Shown here one piece after another: positions 25,867-35,024 of a stretch of DNA of 64,000 nt. The DNA is taken from contig CAVXYA010000010.1 in assembly GCA_963765955.1 (NCBI GenBank), positions 248,001 through 312,000 of the forward strand. Direction: 5' to 3'. This DNA is from JAXDMK01 sp963765955 (GTDB lineage: Bacteria; Actinomycetota; Acidimicrobiia; Acidimicrobiales; AC-14). The position numbers and the translations under genes were made by a program. The notes beneath the pieces were generated by a model that saw only the letters and a program-made list of their open reading frames with translations, did no database searches and was not told where the DNA came from. Each line of letters starts with the position of its first letter. Positions within the stretch are counted from its first letter, which is position 1.

Positions 25867-27212
25867 CAGGTCTGGATGGGGATCGGCTCGAGGGCCCGGG
25901 TGGCGAAGGCAGGGGGCCACACCACCGCCTGGGTGCGGGCGTCGACCCACTGCCAGATGACGCTGACCGCGGCCCGGTTCTCGCCCGCGTCGGGCTCGCC
26001 GGGGCCGGCCAGGTCGAGGCCGGCGCCGTTGGCCAGGGTGCCGCCGGGCAGCTTCAGGGCCCGGGCGGTGGCCGCCACCCGGGCCGGCTCCAGGGAGGGC
26101 GAGGCGGGCAGGACGTGGCCCACCAAGGCCCAGGCGTTGGCGAAGCCGGACAGGGCGGCCGGGCTCATCTCCTCGTCGTAGCGGTCGTGGAACCGGGCCC
26201 GGGCCCAGCGCAGCGTCCGCCGGCCCTCCTCGGTGAGGGCCTCCTCCCGCACCTGGGCGCCGTCGGGCTTGTCGGACGCGAACAGGCCCACCGCCCCCCG
26301 TCCGAGGGCAACCGCGAAGGCGGGCATGCAGTAGCTCGAGCTGGTGCCGATGCTGGCCTTGAGCGGGCAGGTGGGCGTCGAGGGTGGCCCGGCGGATGGC
26401 CACCCCGTCGTCGAGGTAGGCGGAGACGAAGAGCACGTCGGGGCGCACCTCGGCGATGCGCCGGACCAGGTCGGCCGCGCCGGCGTCGTCGAGGCGGTGG
26501 ACGTCGTAGGGGAAGGCGCCGGCCATCACCCCGCCCCCGTCCTCCACCTCCCGGACCGCGCCCTGGCCCACCGCCCGCCCGTAGGCGTCGTCGACATAGG
26601 CGACCGCGTAGCGCAGGCCCGGGGTCGGCGCCGAGGAGGGGCGCGAGCCGATCCCGGACGAACTCGACTGCGGCCTGTCCCAGGCGGCCGCCCTGGGGGG
26701 CGATGCGGAAGAACGACTCGCCGGCGGTGGCCCCGTCGTCGGCCGTCACCTCGCCCACCGCGCCCGTCTCCCAGAGGAGCATGTCCTCGGCCGCGGCGGT
26801 GGCGGCGGCCGGGGCGGAGATGGTGCTGCCGTAGGTGCCGAGGACGATGTCGACGCCGCCCCGCTTCAGGCGGCGCATGGCCGCGGGCGCGGCCGAGCCG
26901 GCGTCGACGTCGATGAGCCGGAGTTCGATGGGCCGGCCGTCGAGCCCGCCCTCGCGGTTGGCCAGCTCCACCGCCAGCCGAGCGCCCCGCGCCTCGTCGA
27001 CCCCGCCGGGGCCCTGGCGCCCGGACACCGGGTAGACGGCGCCGATGGTGACGCTGTCGTCCCCCCCGACCACCCCACAGGCGGAGGTGACGAGGGCAGA
27101 GGGCGACGACGACCGGCGCCAGGGCCGCGCCGACGCCGGTGCCGGCGGAGCGGTCTTCGGCGCGCCACGGGCGCCACCCGCCCACGGCGCGCCGAAGACC
27201 GCGGTCACCCAT
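25866..27212 (-). pseudogene. Branched-chain amino-acid-type ABC substrate-binding lipoprotein, broken by three frameshifts
   Basis: The parts match the LivK-like periplasmic-binding fold: TIGAVYPVSGRQGPGGVDEA, ELANREGGLDGRPIELRLID, then YAVAYVDDAYGRAVGQGAV, and ASIGTSSSYCMPAFAVALG. They lie in three frames. Continuity needs one base to be skipped near 27098 (inside the signal peptide, giving VVVALALVTSACG), at 26620 and at 26364. Start ATG 27212 overlaps the stop of the CPBP gene (TGATG). No ABC permease or ATPase genes are nearby. With three breaks it may be a true pseudogene, but other genes here show the same kind of +1 break. Confidence 0.7.
27150..27202. repeat. REP-like palindromic element A
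   Basis: Perfect 17-bp arms (GCGGTCTTCGGCGCGCC and its complement) at 27150-27166 and 27186-27202, with a nested smaller palindrome in the 19-bp spacer. A second element of similar design is at 51314. It covers the 5' end of the broken binding-protein gene. Confidence 0.8.
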
Positions 27213-27784
27213 CACACGATGGCCAGGACGTTGGCCGCGGCGTGGGTGGCGGCGGGAACCGACCAGCGGCCGCTCGCCCACCGCTGCCACCCGAGGACGA
27301 GGCCGGCGGCCAGGTCGAGGGGGAGGACGGCCCATCCCCATACGGTGACATGGACGGCGGCGAACACCGCGGCCGACGTGGTCACGGCCAGGACCGGCCC
27401 CCACGTGGACGCCACGCCGTAGGCCAGGCGCCGGAAGAACGCCTCCTCCGACACCGCAGCCAGGGTGTTGAGGGCGACCGAGCGGAATACCAACGGGGCG
27501 ACGGGCAGGGTGCCGGCGGCCAGCAGCCGTCCCACGCCGAAGGCGCCCAGCCCGATGCCCAGCGCCACCCAGGCGGACACCGGCCCCACCTGAGGTCCGT
27601 CGTCCAGATCGCGCGCCGGCAGGCGCCACGTCGCCCCCACCACCCCGAGGGCCACGAACAGCCCGACCAGCACCATCACCGGGTCCCCCGGCAGGCGGAC
27701 CAGCCACGGCCGGGCCAGGAGGGCGGCGCTGCCCAGGACAACCACCGCGCCTGCCGCCAGCCGGCGGACCACGAGGGGGCTCAC
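27212..27784 (-). CDS. CPBP-family intramembrane metalloprotease
   Basis: An Abi/CAAX-type polytopic membrane protease (190 aa). Motif 1 is VSEEAFFRRLAYG (EExxxR), motif 2 is AVFAAVHVTVWG with its His, and motif 3 is VPAATHAAANVL. GTG 27784 overlaps the stop of the upstream small gene (GTGA). Family members process prenylated proteins or peptides in eukaryotes and have assorted roles in bacteria; here the role is unknown. Confidence 0.82.
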   Translation of the reverse strand: MSPLVVRRLAAGAVVVLGSAALLARPWLVRLPGDPVMVLVGLFVALGVVGATWRLPARDLDDGPQVGPVSAWVALGIGLGAFGVGRLLAAGTLPVAPLVFRSVALNTLAAVSEEAFFRRLAYGVASTWGPVLAVTTSAAVFAAVHVTVWGWAVLPLDLAAGLVLGWQRWASGRWSVPAATHAAANVLAIV

Positions 27785-27945
27785 CGCCTGCCGTCCTCGT
27801 CCGGCGGGGCGCCCTCGGCCTCGAGGGCAGCCGCCTTGCGCTTGGCCCACCGGGACAGGATCAGGAACACCACGACCGGCACGGCCAGGAAGGCGGCCTC
27901 GGCCACTGCTCCGGCCGTGCCCCCGTGGGCCAGGATGACGGTCAC
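27781..27945 (-). CDS. 54-residue single-span membrane protein
   Basis: GTG 27945 opens a short frame. A helix (VAEAAFLAVPVVVFLILSRW) is followed by a charged tail (KRKAAALEAEGAPPDEDGRR). It overlaps both neighbours by GTGA, so it is an in-operon gene between the large membrane protein and the CPBP protease. No family is recognised. Confidence 0.55.
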   Translation of the reverse strand: MTVILAHGGTAGAVAEAAFLAVPVVVFLILSRWAKRKAAALEAEGAPPDEDGRR

Positions 27946-29313
27946 GTGCTCAGGAGCAGGGTCAGGCCGCCCACGGTGAACAGCACCATGGCCACCAGCA
28001 GCGGGTACTGGGACCGGGTGGCGTCCTTGGCCGGGAAGGTGGCCAGGGCCCGGTCGTGGGCCAGCACGACCCCGGCCACGTGGCCGGAGACGATGGCCGC
28101 CACCTGGACCCACGACACCACCCGGGACGACACCACCCGGTAGTCGATGGCCCGCTCGGCGGTGCCGAACAGGTCCCAGCCCTGGCCGAAGGGGTCGGAC
28201 GCCAGCGACAGCACCGCCTGCCCCTCGAACAGCAGGTACGAGAAGTAGTGGGCCACCGCGTAGGCGAAGACGATGGGGACGAGGGTGTGGGCGAACAGCC
28301 GGGTGAGCTGGTGGAGCTCCCGTCCGGTCCAGGCCGCGGCCACCTTCATGGCCACCACGTACACGGCGCCCACGAGGACGATGGTGACCACCAGGCCGAG
28401 GGTGAGGGCGATCATGAGCGGCCACTTCCCCAGGTCGCTCACCGCGTCGACCCACGGACGGCTGCGGCTCACCCCGTCGAACGTGGTCGAGCCCAGGGCC
28501 ACGAGCGTCAGGGCCACCGTGCCGGGCAGGACCTCCATGGTCGCCAACCCCGTCAGGGGCGGGCGCAGCCGCAGGCGGCCCTCGTCGTCGGCGTAGACCG
28601 GCGCCATGGCCGCCAGCACGCCGAAGAAGGCGGCGAACGCCTCCCCCTGGCGCAGGAACGGCTCTCCCCACCGGGCCGCCCCCGCCAGCACCACGCCCGT
28701 GTAGACGATCATGGCGATGGCGAGCTGCCGGGGGTCGGCCCGGTCGGGGTAGGCCAGCTCCAGCCACACGAACCCGAACAGCAGCCCCACCGCCGGCCAG
28801 TGGCCGAGCAAGTAGGGCACGCCGGCCGGGCGGCCCCGCAGCCGGTCGAGGCCGGCGGCCAACGTCGGGAAGGGCGAGATCACCCGCCACAGGTCGCCGA
28901 TCGCCGCGCTGACGAACATCAGGCCCACCCAGAAGGCGATGTACACGGTCGCCGGGGCCAGGTTGTCCTGAGCCTCGGCCGGGCCGAACAGGGCGGCGCC
29001 CGAGGACCACCAGGAAAAGGGCAAGGCCCACGGCCCGGCCCCCGATGACCAGCCCCGACGCCAGCCCCCGCCGGCTGTCGGGCACCAGCACCGCTCCCGC
29101 CACGCCCCCCTGGAGCCGGGCCACTGGCCAGAAGGCGGCCAGGGCGGCGAAGGAGACGATGATGGCGCCCGCCGCCCCGTAGGCGAACATCCACACCGGC
29201 AGGGGCAGGTCGGATCGCCCCCCCAAGCCGTGGGCCCACGCGGGGGCGGCCGTGGCCAGCCACGCCACCGCGGTGGCCGTAAGGAGCAGGGCGGCCCTGC
29301 CGGTTCGCGTCAC
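27942..29313 (-). CDS. Polytopic membrane protein, 'fenitrothion hydrolase'-like family (apparent +1 frameshift)
   Basis: GTG 29313 starts a signal peptide ending AAPAWAHGLGGRSDLPLPVW. The AHG-GGR-DLP-P pattern is, from memory, seen in actinobacterial proteins automatically named fenitrothion hydrolase. About ten helices follow. Near 28998 the frame must skip one base (VVLG to AALFGPAEAQDN). GTGA overlaps join it to the cupredoxin-like lipoprotein before it and the small gene after it. The pesticide-hydrolase name is unlikely to reflect the native role; the copper-type partner suggests a metal or redox function. Confidence 0.55.
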
Positions 29314-29750
29314 TGCACCTCGAGGCTGAAAAGGCGCAGGTGGCTCTTCTCCAGCTCGACCTCGTGCACGCCGGGGATGTCGGCGGTGAAGGTGATCCGG
29401 CCCGGGGCCTCCGGCTCCAGGTCGGCGGTGAGGTCGTAGGTGTGGACGTGGATCTCCTCGGCGACGTCGCTCACCACGCGGATGGTGAGCTGCTCGCCGA
29501 GCCTCACCGTGACCCGGTCCTCGCCGGTGACGGTCCCGCCCCGGTAGGCGTAGTCGACGACCCGCCCGGCGACGGTGGTCGTCGTGGGGTCGGGGGTGCC
29601 GGCTGTGGTGGAGACCCCGCCGGTCACGGTGGTGGGCGGGGTGGTGGACGGAGAAACGGCGCCGTCGTCGTCGCTACCGCAGGCGGTCAGCCCGATGCCG
29701 ACGAGCACCACGACGGTGAGACCCAGCCGCAGGGGGCGGGGCAGAACCAT
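29310..29750 (-). CDS. Cupredoxin-like lipoprotein
   Basis: A lipoprotein (TVVVLVGIGLTACGSD) with a Thr-rich spacer and a C-terminal beta-sandwich like EfeO-type cupredoxin domains (EEIHVHTYDLTADLEPEAPG; DIPGVHEVELEKSHLRLFSL). The classic Cys copper ligand is absent; His residues in IHVHTY and the C-terminal region might bind metal. Its stop overlaps the start of the large membrane protein, so both form a unit. Confidence 0.65.
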   Translation of the reverse strand: MVLPRPLRLGLTVVVLVGIGLTACGSDDDGAVSPSTTPPTTVTGGVSTTAGTPDPTTTTVAGRVVDYAYRGGTVTGEDRVTVRLGEQLTIRVVSDVAEEIHVHTYDLTADLEPEAPGRITFTADIPGVHEVELEKSHLRLFSLEVQ

Positions 29751-29789
29751 GGTCCCTCGCTCTCGTAGAAGGTTCCTCTGCAGGGAATG

Positions 29790-30353
29790 TCAGGCGAACC
29801 GGGCCGGGGGCGGACCGCGGGCGGAATTGGCGGCGACCGGCGAGGACGTCGCCGGGCGGGTCCCCCCCGGCGGGCGCCATGACACGAGGGCGAGGACCAC
29901 CGGAAGGCTGCGTCCGGCGAGAGCGAGGAGGCGGGCGCCGGCGGCGGCCGAGGCCCGCACGAGGAGCAGGATGGCGAGGGCGGTGACGACCTGGGCCGCC
30001 AGCCCCCACCACAGCGCCTGAGACTGCAGGGCGGCGGCCGGGCCGTGGCCGGACAGCGCGTGCTCGGCGACCTCCTGGCCGGTGAACAACACCCACTGGG
30101 CGACCAGGAGGGGCGCGACGGGGACGGAACGGACGCCGATGCCGCCGCCGCCGGCGGGGCCGACCGCGCCCTCGGTGGCGGCCCACGCCGCTCCCAGCAC
30201 GGCCAGGGGCAGGGCCACGGCGAGGACGAGGGCCAGGTACCCGTGGTGAAGCGCCTCCGAGCCGGCCGGGCCTGGCGCGGCGAGGTACCCGATCGCATGC
30301 CCGCCCAGGACACCGGCGGGCGCCGCGAGCAGCAGGGCGGGACGAAGCCGCAT
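29790..30353 (-). CDS. Integral membrane protein, unknown function
   Basis: A 187-aa protein with about four helices (LLLAAPAGVLGGHAIGYLAA; GYLALVLAVALPLAVLGAAW; ALWWGLAAQVVTALAILLLV). ATG 30353 begins the first helix; the frame upstream to 30401 has no membrane character. It precedes the cupredoxin lipoprotein on the same strand with about 40 bp between, so it could be the first gene of that unit. Confidence 0.55.
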   Translation of the reverse strand: MRLRPALLLAAPAGVLGGHAIGYLAAPGPAGSEALHHGYLALVLAVALPLAVLGAAWAATEGAVGPAGGGGIGVRSVPVAPLLVAQWVLFTGQEVAEHALSGHGPAAALQSQALWWGLAAQVVTALAILLLVRASAAAGARLLALAGRSLPVVLALVSWRPPGGTRPATSSPVAANSARGPPPARFA

Positions 30354-30425
30354 CGCCTCCGAGCGTAGAGCACCCCACTGAGGATCCGACCGCCGCCGCA
30401 CCCGGTCCGGGCGACCCGGTCCGGC

Positions 30426-31262
30426 TCAGCCCTCCCCGAACGCCCGGACGCCCTCCGCCCGCAGGGCGGCGACGACCCGCTCTCCCCCCTTGCCACCGGG
30501 TGCGAGCACGTAGGTCCGTCCCCCGCCCAGCATGACGGCCGGGGCCCCTCTCGTCGTCGGAGGGCGGACTCCGAGGACCGGCCTGCGCTGGCGCCGGGCC
30601 ACCTCCAGCTCGAGGTCGGTCCACGGCGAGTGCCACCGCGCGGTGGCCACGACGAGCAGCGCCGACGCCGCCGTCACGAGCTGCTCGAGCCGTTCCCCGG
30701 TTTCCTTGTCCGGCACCCGCTCGCTCATCCGGTAGTCCCAGGACGTGATGCCGGCGGCCGAGAGGCACGGCCGCAGCTGGTTCTGCACGAACAGCCGGTC
30801 GTGGCGCTGGCGGTAGGAGATGAACACGTAGCCGTCGGGAAGGTCCAGCCTGGCCGACGCCCCCAGGAAGATGTCCAGCAGGTTGGCGATGCCGCCCGAT
30901 CCCCGTCCCCCGGGCGACCGGCTCGGCTGGTAGTAGTCGTCCCAGAGGGCGAGGACCACCGCGCCGTCCGGGCGATCGCCCATCGCCAGCTTCGTCCAGT
31001 TCCGGCGCACGACGACGTAGTCGCCGCCCCGGCCGGACACCGCCGCGACCTCGGCCGCGGTGGGCAGGGCGGGCGGCCCGAGCCAGCTGCGCACCACGAG
31101 CAGGGCGCCGGCCTCGCCGGCGATCGCGGCCCGGTCCCGGCCGGCATCGGCATGGTCCCACACGACCACGCCACGGGCCCGCAGGTCGAGCATGAGGCAG
31201 GCGGCCCACCCCGCGTCCGCCCGCCCGTAGAAGACCGCCACCGGCCCGGACCGAGGTGACAC
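30426..31262 (-). CDS. Protein with two TIR-like domains
   Basis: The C-terminal half (about residues 145-240) is a recognisable TIR domain: DGYVFISYRQRHDRLFVQNQ, LSAAGITSWDY, ALLVVATARWHSPWTDLELE. The last segment holds a Glu at the usual NADase position. The N-terminal half repeats the plan in weaker form (VAVFYGRADAGWAACLMLDL, GVVVWDHADAG, GALLVVRSWLG), so it looks like a degenerate second TIR. TIR proteins may deplete NAD in anti-phage defence or act as scaffolds; no defence partner is adjacent. Confidence 0.7.
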   Translation of the reverse strand: MSPRSGPVAVFYGRADAGWAACLMLDLRARGVVVWDHADAGRDRAAIAGEAGALLVVRSWLGPPALPTAAEVAAVSGRGGDYVVVRRNWTKLAMGDRPDGAVVLALWDDYYQPSRSPGGRGSGGIANLLDIFLGASARLDLPDGYVFISYRQRHDRLFVQNQLRPCLSAAGITSWDYRMSERVPDKETGERLEQLVTAASALLVVATARWHSPWTDLELEVARRQRRPVLGVRPPTTRGAPAVMLGGGRTYVLAPGGKGGERVVAALRAEGVRAFGEG

Positions 31263-31271
31263 CGCCGCAGG

Positions 31272-32342
31272 CTAGGGGGCGGCAGCGTCCTCGGGCATGG
31301 TGATGGGATCGAGGAGGTCGAGGACGGCGCTCTCGACCTCGCCGTGGGTGGCCAGGTCGTCGGTACCCAGATCCTGGGGACCGAGCCAGTCGGGAGAGGC
31401 GATCACGGCGGCGATGGTCGCCCCCGACTGGTAGTGGTCGATGATCCGGGGGTCGACGTAGGACGATCGGCACACCGCCGGCGTGTTGCCCAGGTAGTGG
31501 GCAACCTCCTGGTAGGCCCGGCTGACGGCCCGCTTGCGGGCGTAGGCGGACGTCGCCCCGGTCGAGACCGCCAGGGCCACCGAGGCCAGCACGGTGGCGT
31601 TCCAGGTGCGGAAGTCCTTGGCCGTGAACTCCCCGCCCGTGATCTCCTTGATGTAGCCGTTGATGTCGGCGGACTTCACGTCGACCCACACCACCCGTCG
31701 TCCCTCCCGCCGGCGCCAGGCCAGCAACTCGGGCAGGCCCCCTCGGCGCTGCTTGAGGGCGGCGACCACGTCGTACACCACGGGGTCGACGACCGACTGG
31801 ATCCGCTGCTTGCCCCCTTTGGCCGGGTAGTCGAACACCAGCACTCCGCCCTCGGCCAGCTTGACGTGCCGCTTCTGGATCGTCGCCAGCCCGTAGGTCT
31901 GGTTCTCCTCGGCATAGCCCTCGGTGCCGATCCGGAAGAAGCCCAGGTCGAGCAGGCGGGCGGCGCAAGCCAGCACCCGCTCGCGGCCCAGTCCCTCCTC
32001 CTGGAGGTGCTCGAAGATGCAGTGCCGGAGCTTGGGCAGGGCCCGGCCGAACTCGAGCATGTGGTCGAACTTCTCCCGGTCCCGCTTGAGGCGCCAGACG
32101 TCGTGGTAGCGGTACTGGCGCCGACCCCTGGCGTCGGTGCCCATGGCCTGGATGTGGCCCCGGGGGTGGGGGCAGATCCAGACGTCGGTCCAGGCCGGGG
32201 GGATGACGAGGGCCTCGATGCGTTCGAGCACCTCGGGGTCGTCGACGGGGCGCCCGTCGGCGTCGACGTACACGAACTTCTTGCCCGCCGGCTTGCGCCG
32301 GAGGCCGGGGGCCGAGAGGTCGCTGCGGCGGAGGCGCACCAT
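31272..32342 (-). CDS. DNA topoisomerase IB
   Basis: A eukaryote/poxvirus-type topoisomerase (356 aa). The N-terminal domain has RIEALVIPPAWTDVWICPHP and HIQAMGTDARGRRQYRYHDV. The catalytic core shows LATIQKRHV, GGEFTAKDFRTWNAT, and SSYVDPRIIDHYQSG with the nucleophilic Tyr. This matches bacterial TopIB of deinococci and actinobacteria. ATG 32342 starts at the family N-terminus; the long upstream frame is antisense to another gene. Confidence 0.9.
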   Translation of the reverse strand: MVRLRRSDLSAPGLRRKPAGKKFVYVDADGRPVDDPEVLERIEALVIPPAWTDVWICPHPRGHIQAMGTDARGRRQYRYHDVWRLKRDREKFDHMLEFGRALPKLRHCIFEHLQEEGLGRERVLACAARLLDLGFFRIGTEGYAEENQTYGLATIQKRHVKLAEGGVLVFDYPAKGGKQRIQSVVDPVVYDVVAALKQRRGGLPELLAWRRREGRRVVWVDVKSADINGYIKEITGGEFTAKDFRTWNATVLASVALAVSTGATSAYARKRAVSRAYQEVAHYLGNTPAVCRSSYVDPRIIDHYQSGATIAAVIASPDWLGPQDLGTDDLATHGEVESAVLDLLDPITMPEDAAAP

Positions 32343-32431
32343 CGACGCCCATGCTTTCCCTTCCACTGCCGCTGCTAACCGGGGCGGCCGGCGGCCGTTT
32401 CGGGGCTCGGGGCCGCGGGTAGGCGCGGACC

Positions 32432-32569
32432 GTGCCCTCCCCGAGCTCGAACCCCGACCCGTTCCCGGACCCGTTCCCCCCGGTCGATCCCGTCCCCGGT
32501 CCCCTGCCCGACCCCAATCCGCCCGTGCCCCAGCCGCTGCCGCCCTTCCCCGACCCCCAACCGATGTGA
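32432..32569 (+). CDS. 45-residue Pro/Asp-repeat peptide
   Basis: GTG 32432 opens a frame made nearly only of Pro, Asp, Val, Phe and Leu (for example PDPFPDPFPPVDPVPGPLPD). The TGA lies seven bases before the next gene. No homolog is recognised. It may be a leader peptide whose polyproline stretches slow ribosomes. Confidence 0.4.
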   Translation: MPSPSSNPDPFPDPFPPVDPVPGPLPDPNPPVPQPLPPFPDPQPM

Positions 32570-32576
32570 GGCCCCG

Positions 32577-33125
32577 ATGAGCCGCCCCACCGCCCACAAC
32601 GTCGTCGCCACCTACGGCTCGCCGGAGCAGGCCCGCGACGCCCTCGAGGCCCTCAGCCGGTCCGGGTTCGACGCCGACAAGGTGTCGCTCGTCGGCCAGG
32701 ATGCGGAGGAGGTGGCCAGTGACCCCGACACCCGCCTGCGCGACCTCGACACGACCGGGGAGGTGGCCAAGAAGGCGGCCGCCTCCGGCGCCCTTGGCGG
32801 TGTGCTCGGCGCCCTGGCCGGCGCCGCCGCCTTCGTCATCCCCGGCGTCGGACCGGTGATCGGGACCGGCATCTTCGGCGCCCTGGCCGCGGGCGGCATC
32901 GCCGGGGGAACCCTCGGCGGCATGGTGGGCGGGATCGCCTCCATGGAGCTCAGCGAGAGCTGGGAGCTCACTTTCCAGGAGGCGCTGCGGGGAGGCAAGG
33001 CGGTGGTGGCGGCCCACGCCGAGTCCGACGACGAGGCCCGCGAGGCGGAGAAGGTGCTGGAGAAGGAGGAGCCCGAGAAGATCGAGCACCTCGACGCCGA
33101 CGGGAACCCGCTGCCCGAGGGCTGA
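32577..33125 (+). CDS. General stress protein-like (YflT/DUF1269-type) glycine-zipper protein
   Basis: A 182-aa protein. The N-terminal part (VVATYGSPEQARDALEALSR, GFDADKVSLVGQD) is the alpha-beta fold of heat-induced stress proteins. The middle is a long Gly/Ala glycine-zipper (ALGGVLGALAGAAAFVIPGV) that could insert in a membrane. The C-terminal part is acidic (EAEKVLEKEEPEKIEHLDAD). The function is unknown. Confidence 0.6.
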   Translation: MSRPTAHNVVATYGSPEQARDALEALSRSGFDADKVSLVGQDAEEVASDPDTRLRDLDTTGEVAKKAAASGALGGVLGALAGAAAFVIPGVGPVIGTGIFGALAAGGIAGGTLGGMVGGIASMELSESWELTFQEALRGGKAVVAAHAESDDEAREAEKVLEKEEPEKIEHLDADGNPLPEG

Positions 33126-33144
33126 GGGCCTAACGGGCTCTGGC

Positions 33145-33468
33145 TTAGACCCCCAAGTGGCTGGTGGGGGACGGGTCGGTGCCGTCGGGCGGAGCCGGCT
33201 CGGCGCTCAGGTGCATGCCGGCGTCGGCCATGGTGAAGGTGGCGTCCTCGGCCGACTCGGCCAGGACGTCGGCGTGGGGGGAGGGATTGTCGGCGGCCAG
33301 GGCCTCGGCGGTGACGATGAGCTCGGTCTGAACCTCGTCGATCTCGTTCGAGATGGCCTCCGCGTCGTCGGCCTGGCCCTGGACGAGGGCGCGCTCCCGA
33401 CGCTCGACCAGCTCCACCAGCTGCAGCTCCAGCCCGACCACATGGTCTTCCAGTCGGGGATCACTCAT
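33145..33468 (-). CDS. Small acidic helical protein, unknown function
   Basis: A 107-aa acidic protein with an N-terminal amphipathic helix (DHVVGLELQLVELVERRERA) and no recognisable domain. It is convergent with the stress-like gene and divergent from the isomerase gene at 33620. Confidence 0.5.
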   Translation of the reverse strand: MSDPRLEDHVVGLELQLVELVERRERALVQGQADDAEAISNEIDEVQTELIVTAEALAADNPSPHADVLAESAEDATFTMADAGMHLSAEPAPPDGTDPSPTSHLGV

Positions 33469-33553
33469 GGGGTGCCCCTACCCGCATCGCCTCCCACCAA
33501 TCCCACACGACGGGGCGCCCGGCCCCCGGCGGCCTTTGATTTTTCGGGGGGCA

Positions 33554-33576
33554 GTCGGGGGGCGGAACCCCCCGAC
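33554..33576. promoter_or_regulatory. Hairpin in divergent intergenic region
   Basis: GTCGGGGGG-CGGAA-CCCCCCGAC is a perfect 9-bp stem with a 5-base loop, 43 bases before the gene at 33620. Neither gene ends here, so it is more likely a leader or operator structure than a terminator. Confidence 0.45.
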
Positions 33577-33619
33577 CGTGACCATTACCTTGTAGGCAAC
33601 TGAACGAGGAGGCAACACG

Positions 33620-33910
33620 GTGAAGTTCCTGGTCATTTGGCGGATGGAGATCTCGCGGCTGTCGGGCGAGATGATGCGCACCGTCCTGAGGATGCCCGAC
33701 TACGCCAAGCCGCTCGAGGCGTCGGGCAAGGTCATCGGCCGCTACCACATCGTCGGCAGCCACGGCGGGGCTTGGATCTACAACGTCAGCTCCAACGACG
33801 AGCTGGAGATGCTGCTGGCCCAGTCGCCGGTCTACAACTACTCCACCTACAACGTGTATCCCCTGGCCGACATGACGACGCTGAACATGCCGGGCGCGTC
33901 ACCGTCGTGA
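33620..33910 (+). CDS. Muconolactone isomerase-like protein
   Basis: A 96-aa ferredoxin-fold protein resembling muconolactone delta-isomerase: MKFLVIWRMEISRLSGEMMR, GKVIGRYHIVGSHGGAWIYN, and SPVYNYSTYNVYPLADMTTL. The gene starts at GTG 33620 behind a good ribosome site (GAGGAGGCAAC). No other catechol-pathway genes are present; it stands 13 bp before mscR, so a role in a detoxification operon is possible. Confidence 0.6.
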   Translation: MKFLVIWRMEISRLSGEMMRTVLRMPDYAKPLEASGKVIGRYHIVGSHGGAWIYNVSSNDELEMLLAQSPVYNYSTYNVYPLADMTTLNMPGASPS

Positions 33911-33923
33911 GAGGCCACGCCTG

Positions 33924-35010
33924 ATGGCCAGCGAGGTGCGAGGCGTCGTCGCCACCGCCAAGGGGGTGCCGGTGACGGTGGAGACGGTGCTCGTCCCCGA
34001 CCCCGGGCCGGGCGAGGTGACCGTCGACCGTCCAGGCCTGCGGCGTCTGCCACACCGACCTCCACTACAAGGAGGGGGCCATCAACGACGACTTCCCCTT
34101 CCTCCTGGGCCACGAGGCGGCCGGGGTGGTCGAGGCGGTCGGTCCCGACGTCGACAACCTGGCTCCCGGCGACTACGTGGTGCTGGCCTGGCGGGCGCCG
34201 TGCGGCCGGTGCCGCTCCTGCCGGCGAGGCCGGCCCTGGTACTGCTTCGACAGCGCCAACGCGACCCAGAAGATGACCTTGGCCGACGGCACACCGCTCA
34301 GCCCGGCCCTGGGCATCGGCGCCTTCGTCGAGAAGACCCTGGTGGCCGCGGGCCAGGCGGTGAAGGTCGACCCCGCGGCCCGGCCCGAGGCGGCCGGCCT
34401 CATCGGCTGCGGCGTGATGGCCGGCTTCGGCGCCGCCCTCAACACCGGCGGCGTCAGCCGGGGCGACACGGTGGCCGTGTTCGGCTGCGGGGGCGTGGGC
34501 GACGCCGCCATCGCCGCCTCCCGGCTGGTCGGCGCCCGCAAGGTGATCGCCGTCGACATCGACGACCGCAAGCTCGAATGGGCCCGGTCGTTCGGGGCCA
34601 CCGACACCGTCAACTCCCGGGAGACCGACCCGGTGGAGGCGATCAAGGCCCTCACCGACGGCTTCGGGGTCGACGTCGCCATCGAGGCGGTGGGCCGGCC
34701 CGAGGTGTTCGTCCAGGCCTTCAATGCCCGCGACCTGGCGGGCGTGGTGGTGCAGGTGGGCGTGCCGTCGCCCAGCATGACCCTCGAGGTCCCCATGATC
34801 GAGTTCTTCGGCCGAGGTGGGGCGCTCAGGCCCTCGTGGTACGGCGACTGCCTGCCCACCCGCGACTTCCCCATGCTCATCGACCTCTACCTGTCGGGAC
34901 GGTTCGACCTCGACCGGTTCGTGTCCGAGACGATCGACATCGACCACGTGGAGGACGCCTTCGCCGCCATGCAGCGGGGCGACGTCCTGCGATCGGTGAT
35001 GGTGTTCTGA
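33924..35010 (+). CDS. mscR: S-(hydroxymethyl)mycothiol dehydrogenase (apparent +1 frameshift)
   Basis: A zinc medium-chain dehydrogenase that oxidises the formaldehyde-mycothiol adduct. The parts match the actinobacterial family very closely: VRGVVATAKGVPVTVETVLV, then ACGVCHTDLHYKEGAINDDF, CGRCRSCRRGRPWYCFDSAN, NATQKMTLADGT and SWYGDCLPTRDFPMLIDLY. Continuity needs the extra C at 34029 to be skipped (VTVD then VQACGVC). MshA is encoded at 59667, so the thiol cofactor is available. Confidence 0.88.
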
Positions 35011-35024
35011 GCCGGCGTTTGCGT

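Noticed and set aside
32375..32611. Minus-strand small frame over the Pro/Asp mini-ORF
   Set aside because: Low-complexity complement without ribosome site or similarity.
33554..33576. Rho-independent terminator
   Set aside because: It lies between two divergent starts, so no transcript ends here; it has no U run.
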